Below are positions 61,662 through 64,000 of a DNA stretch of 64,000 nt, one piece after another. Both the position numbers and the translations under genes were made by a program. Source of the stretch: Roseburia sp. (GTDB lineage: Bacteria > Bacillota > Clostridia > Lachnospirales > Lachnospiraceae). The notes below the pieces were generated by a model that worked only from the letters and a program-made list of their open reading frames with translations, was not told the DNA's origin and made no database searches. The stretch is taken from positions 145,706 through 209,705 of the forward strand of contig JAHZFL010000003.1 in the NCBI GenBank assembly GCA_019421345.1, given 5' to 3'. Position 1 is the stretch's first letter. Each line of letters opens with the position of its first letter.

Positions 61662-62945
61662 TTATTTGTAATAATCAAATTCGTGACCGTAGATGCGGAC
61701 GGTATCTCCATCCTCAATTCCCCGTTTTTCCAGCTCCTTTAAGATGCCCTGTTCTCTCATAAATTTCTGGAAGAACAGGAAGCCCTTTTCGGACTCGATA
61801 TTTGTGTAGCCGAGCATCTTGTCAATCTTTGGCCCTTCGACGACAAATGCGGCATCGTCTGCACGCGTTATCGTATAAGGCTCGTCCTTGAAGAAACGGA
61901 GCGCAGGATCAAATTCCTGCTCATAGATGACCGGCTCTCTGCTGCAGGTTTCAAGCAGATGATTTACATGATAAAGAAGCTCCCGCAAGCCCTTTCCGCT
62001 CACAGCAGAGATTGGGAAGATCTGAATGCCGTCTTTTTCAAATTCTGCACGAAGCGCCTGAATGATCTCATTCTCGTCGCCATAAACAGCATCCATCTTA
62101 TTGGCGGCGATCACCTGCGGTTTTTTTAAGATCCCCTCATCGTAGGCGGCGAGCTCCTTGTGAATCGCCTTAATATCTGCAATCGGGTCCCTGCCCTCCG
62201 TTCCAGCGGCATCTACGACGTGAATGATGACCTTCGTGCGCTCAATGTGGCGCAGAAATTCAAGGCCAAGTCCCACACCCTCCGAGGCGCCCTCAATCAG
62301 TCCCGGAATATCTGCGATGACAAATCCCTTTGCACCGTCTAAGTCTACAACGCCAAGATTTGGCTGTAATGTGGTAAAATGATAGTTGGCGATTTTGGGC
62401 TGTGCATTTGTTACGCGTGACAGCAGCGTGGATTTGCCGACATTCGGAAAGCCGACAAGCCCGACGTCGGCGATGACCTTAAGTTCCAGCTTTACTTCAA
62501 GCTCAATCGCCTCACCGCCCGGCTGCGCGTATTTTGGCGCCTGCATCGTGGAGGTTGCAAAATGCTGATTGCCAAGCCCTCCTCTGCCGCCAAACAGGAT
62601 GATCTGTCTGCGGTTGTCACCCGACATATCCGCAATGACTTTTCCGGATTCGGCATCTTTGATCACCGTTCCAGCCGGAACCTTTAGGATTAAGTCGGCG
62701 CCATTTTTGCCGTGGCAGTTTCTCTTACCGCCCTCCTCGCCCGGCTGTGCAGCAAATTTTCTGCGGTGGCGGTAATCGGTGAGCGTATTTAGCCCGTCAT
62801 CCACCTCGAAAATAATGTCGCCGCCCTTGCCGCCGTCTCCGCCGTCCGGTCCGCCGTCCGGCACATATTTTTCACGGCGGAAGCTGACGTGTCCGTTTCC
62901 GCCTTTTCCTGATTTAATAATAATGGTTGCTCTGTCTGCAAACAT
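61662..62945 (-). CDS. obg: GTPase Obg (ObgE)
   Basis: 427 residues with three domains. The Gly-rich Obg fold (about 1-158; FADRATIIIKSGKGGNGHVSF) is followed by the GTPase (GFPNVGKSTLLSRVTNA, FTTLQPNLGVV, DIPGLIEGAS) and a C-terminal OCT domain (about 345-427). It helps assemble the 50S subunit and senses ppGpp; in Bacillus it also affects sporulation onset. GAGGT precedes the ATG. Confidence 0.97.
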   Translation of the reverse strand: MFADRATIIIKSGKGGNGHVSFRREKYVPDGGPDGGDGGKGGDIIFEVDDGLNTLTDYRHRRKFAAQPGEEGGKRNCHGKNGADLILKVPAGTVIKDAESGKVIADMSGDNRRQIILFGGRGGLGNQHFATSTMQAPKYAQPGGEAIELEVKLELKVIADVGLVGFPNVGKSTLLSRVTNAQPKIANYHFTTLQPNLGVVDLDGAKGFVIADIPGLIEGASEGVGLGLEFLRHIERTKVIIHVVDAAGTEGRDPIADIKAIHKELAAYDEGILKKPQVIAANKMDAVYGDENEIIQALRAEFEKDGIQIFPISAVSGKGLRELLYHVNHLLETCSREPVIYEQEFDPALRFFKDEPYTITRADDAAFVVEGPKIDKMLGYTNIESEKGFLFFQKFMREQGILKELEKRGIEDGDTVRIYGHEFDYYK

Positions 62946-62991
62946 GAATTTCTACCTCAATTCAACTGGAATGTCTGCATAAAATACAATA

Positions 62992-63039
62992 AGACCCGGC
63001 TATTTTCAGGCATCAAAGTGTCTGTGCATAGTCGGGTCT
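62992..63039 (-). other. Hairpin between rpmA and obg
   Basis: AGACCCGGCTA (62992-63002) and TAGTCGGGTCT (63029-63039) pair over 11 positions with one wobble. On the transcribed strand the stem is followed by TATTGTATTTTAT, a weak T run, so it may reduce read-through from the ribosomal genes into obg. Confidence 0.6.
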
Positions 63040-63049
63040 GCGGTGCATC

Positions 63050-63334
63050 TTATTCAGCTACTGGATATACGGAAGCCTGCTTCTTATCTCTTCCTTTTCT
63101 CTCGAATCTTAAGATACCATCTGTCAAAGCGAATAATGTATCATCACCGCCGATACCTACATTTACGCCCGGATGAATCTTCGTTCCACGCTGTCTGTAT
63201 AAAATGTTGCCAGCCTTTACGAACTGTCCGTCTGCTCTTTTGGCTCCTAATCTCTTGGATTCGGAATCACGACCGTTCTTTGTAGAACCAACTCCCTTTT
63301 TATGAGCAAAAAACTGAAGGTTCATATTCAACAT
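63050..63334 (-). CDS. rpmA: 50S ribosomal protein L27 with cleavable N-terminal extension
   Basis: 94 residues. The N-terminus reads MLNMNLQFFAHKKGVGSTKN: the first nine residues (ending LQFF) are the extension found in Firmicutes that Prp removes, so mature L27 begins AHKKG and reaches the peptidyl-transferase centre. GRDSESKRLGAKRADGQ and YRQRGTKIHPG are typical. AAGGAGG lies 7 bases before the ATG. prp ends 4 bases upstream. Confidence 0.98.
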   Translation of the reverse strand: MLNMNLQFFAHKKGVGSTKNGRDSESKRLGAKRADGQFVKAGNILYRQRGTKIHPGVNVGIGGDDTLFALTDGILRFERKGRDKKQASVYPVAE

Positions 63335-63337
63335 GTC

Positions 63338-63664
63338 TTACACCTCCTTGAATTCTAAAACGATAAACTCGTTTCCGTAAGTAGTTTGTATTCCCTGTAA
63401 GCCCAATACCAATGACTTCATCAGCAACTCCGCATCATGCCCTGCCGGAGCCCGGAAACGAACTGCAATTTCGCCGGGAACGTCTGCCTCTGCCTCAAAT
63501 ACCTCCCCGGTAAATTGTTCCAGAGCATTGACCGTATTGATGATCAGTGCGGAGATTCCCGCACACACAATATCCTCCCCTGCATCCGCATATCCGGCAT
63601 GTCCCAAACAGGTAAAGCCGAGATACCTTCCGTCATGGTCTTTGAAAACCGTTATCTTTGTCAT
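63338..63664 (-). CDS. prp: Ribosomal-processing cysteine protease Prp
   Basis: 108 residues. The catalytic His and Cys are in GHAGYADAGEDIVCAGISAL (about residues 21-40). Prp cleaves the L27 extension, an essential step in Firmicutes, and its own gene lies between rplU and rpmA as is usual. GGGAAA precedes the ATG; the gap to rplU is 47 bases. Confidence 0.95.
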   Translation of the reverse strand: MTKITVFKDHDGRYLGFTCLGHAGYADAGEDIVCAGISALIINTVNALEQFTGEVFEAEADVPGEIAVRFRAPAGHDAELLMKSLVLGLQGIQTTYGNEFIVLEFKEV

Positions 63665-63711
63665 AACAATTTCCCAACTTTAAAAAGTAATCTTTCTGGT
63701 GAAAGATTTGA

Positions 63712-64000
63712 TTACGCATTGATCTTTTCAATCTTAACCTGCGTGAACGCCTGTCTGTGACCGTTCTTCTTATGATAGCCGGTCTTTCTCTTGTACTTGT
63801 AAACAATAATCTTTTTACCTCTGCCCTCTTTAACGACAGAAGCCTCGACAGATGCGTTCGCCACATCAGAACCAACCTTCATTCCGTTGTCCGATACAGC
63901 TAAAACCTGATCGAAAGTTACTTTCTCACCAGCTTCAACACCAAGTTTTTCAATGGTAATGATATCGCCTTCGGATACTTTGTACTGTTTACCACCTGTT
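63712..64000 (-). CDS. rplU: 50S ribosomal protein L21, 5' partial
   Basis: The visible 95 codons and the stop (63712-63714) encode the C-terminal part of L21: GGKQYKVSEGD, the central GSDVANASVEASVVKEGRG and YKRKTGYHKKNGHRQAFTQV, the L21 signature. The first few residues lie beyond the window end. L21 binds 23S rRNA and leads the operon rplU-prp-rpmA-obg-yhbY-nadD-yqeK-rsfS. Confidence 0.97.
   Translation of the reverse strand, partial: TGGKQYKVSEGDIITIEKLGVEAGEKVTFDQVLAVSDNGMKVGSDVANASVEASVVKEGRGKKIIVYKYKRKTGYHKKNGHRQAFTQVKIEKINA

Noticed and set aside
1..64000. CRISPR arrays, rRNA or tRNA genes
   Set aside because: No regularly spaced repeats, rRNA-like blocks or cloverleaf with a TTCRANNC loop were noticed when reading; a dedicated scan (tRNAscan-SE, Infernal) would settle it.

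Overview
The window looks like a chromosomal segment of a Gram-positive, low-to-mid GC Clostridia species, most likely a Lachnospiraceae member. The basis is gene content and order (yqfC-yqfD-phoH-[PgpH-like]-ybeY; mreBCD-PBP2-minCDE-rodA; rplU-prp-rpmA-obg; divergent yneA/lexA), strong AGGAGG-type ribosome sites, occasional TTG/GTG starts and clostridial/Bacillus-type LexA boxes. Spore-former lineage genes (SpoIIIE/FtsK, YqfC, YqfD, a BofC-like protein, a SpoVB/MurJ-type flippase) are present. No rRNA, tRNA, CRISPR array or insertion sequence was recognised.

Layout. 1-8.4 kb: the tail of a probable glycogen synthase, a ClpP-like protease (TepA type), uppP, ftsK/spoIIIE, then the one-carbon pair fhs-folD and a zinc-ribbon/TPR protein. 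8.4-15.8 kb: the accessory-looking part, visibly AT-rich in two patches. It carries an AbiE-type toxin-antitoxin pair with an inverted-repeat operator, two zinc-ribbon membrane proteins, rlmH (apparently leaderless), and a MATE transporter fused to a cytidylate-kinase-like domain behind what looks like a transcription attenuator. 15.8-21.2 kb: a DUF4026/DUF2314 protein, a MazG-like pyrophosphohydrolase, a membrane lipase, an RsmH homologue with an N-terminal extension, and pyrimidine-nucleoside phosphorylase. 21.2-27.5 kb: the yqfC-yqfD-phoH-[degenerate PgpH]-ybeY run, a lipid flippase and a BofC-like protein. 27.6-37.5 kb: two flavoproteins, mutS-mutL-miaA and a methionine-gamma-lyase-family PLP enzyme. 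37.6-47.7 kb: radC and a full cell-shape/division run, mreB-mreC-mreD-PBP2-minC-minD-minE-rodA, followed by mgsA and a D,D-carboxypeptidase. 47.8-55.5 kb: a P-loop protein, DUF378, an HlyD-like protein, yggS-sepF-ylmH-aroB-lspA-rluD and a stand-alone cytidylate-kinase-like protein. 55.6-59.5 kb: dtd, a tyrosine recombinase, plsC, and the divergent SOS pair yneA-like/lexA with a cluster of LexA boxes. 59.6-64 kb: on the minus strand, rplU-prp-rpmA-obg-yhbY-nadD-yqeK-rsfS.

How the genes work together. Most genes serve envelope growth, division and genome maintenance. UppP recycles the lipid carrier, the flippase, PBP2, RodA and the carboxypeptidase build wall, MreBCD, MinCDE and SepF place it, FtsK clears DNA, MutSL repair it, and LexA with the YneA-like protein links damage to a division block. 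The rplU-prp-rpmA block encodes an L27 with an N-terminal extension next to the protease expected to remove it.

The best candidates for something unusual are the attenuator-controlled MATE-kinase fusion (with a free-standing paralogue of its kinase domain at 54.8 kb), the AbiE operator, and a short PgpH-like membrane protein that has lost most of its HD metal ligands. All function calls are by reading motifs; no database search was run.
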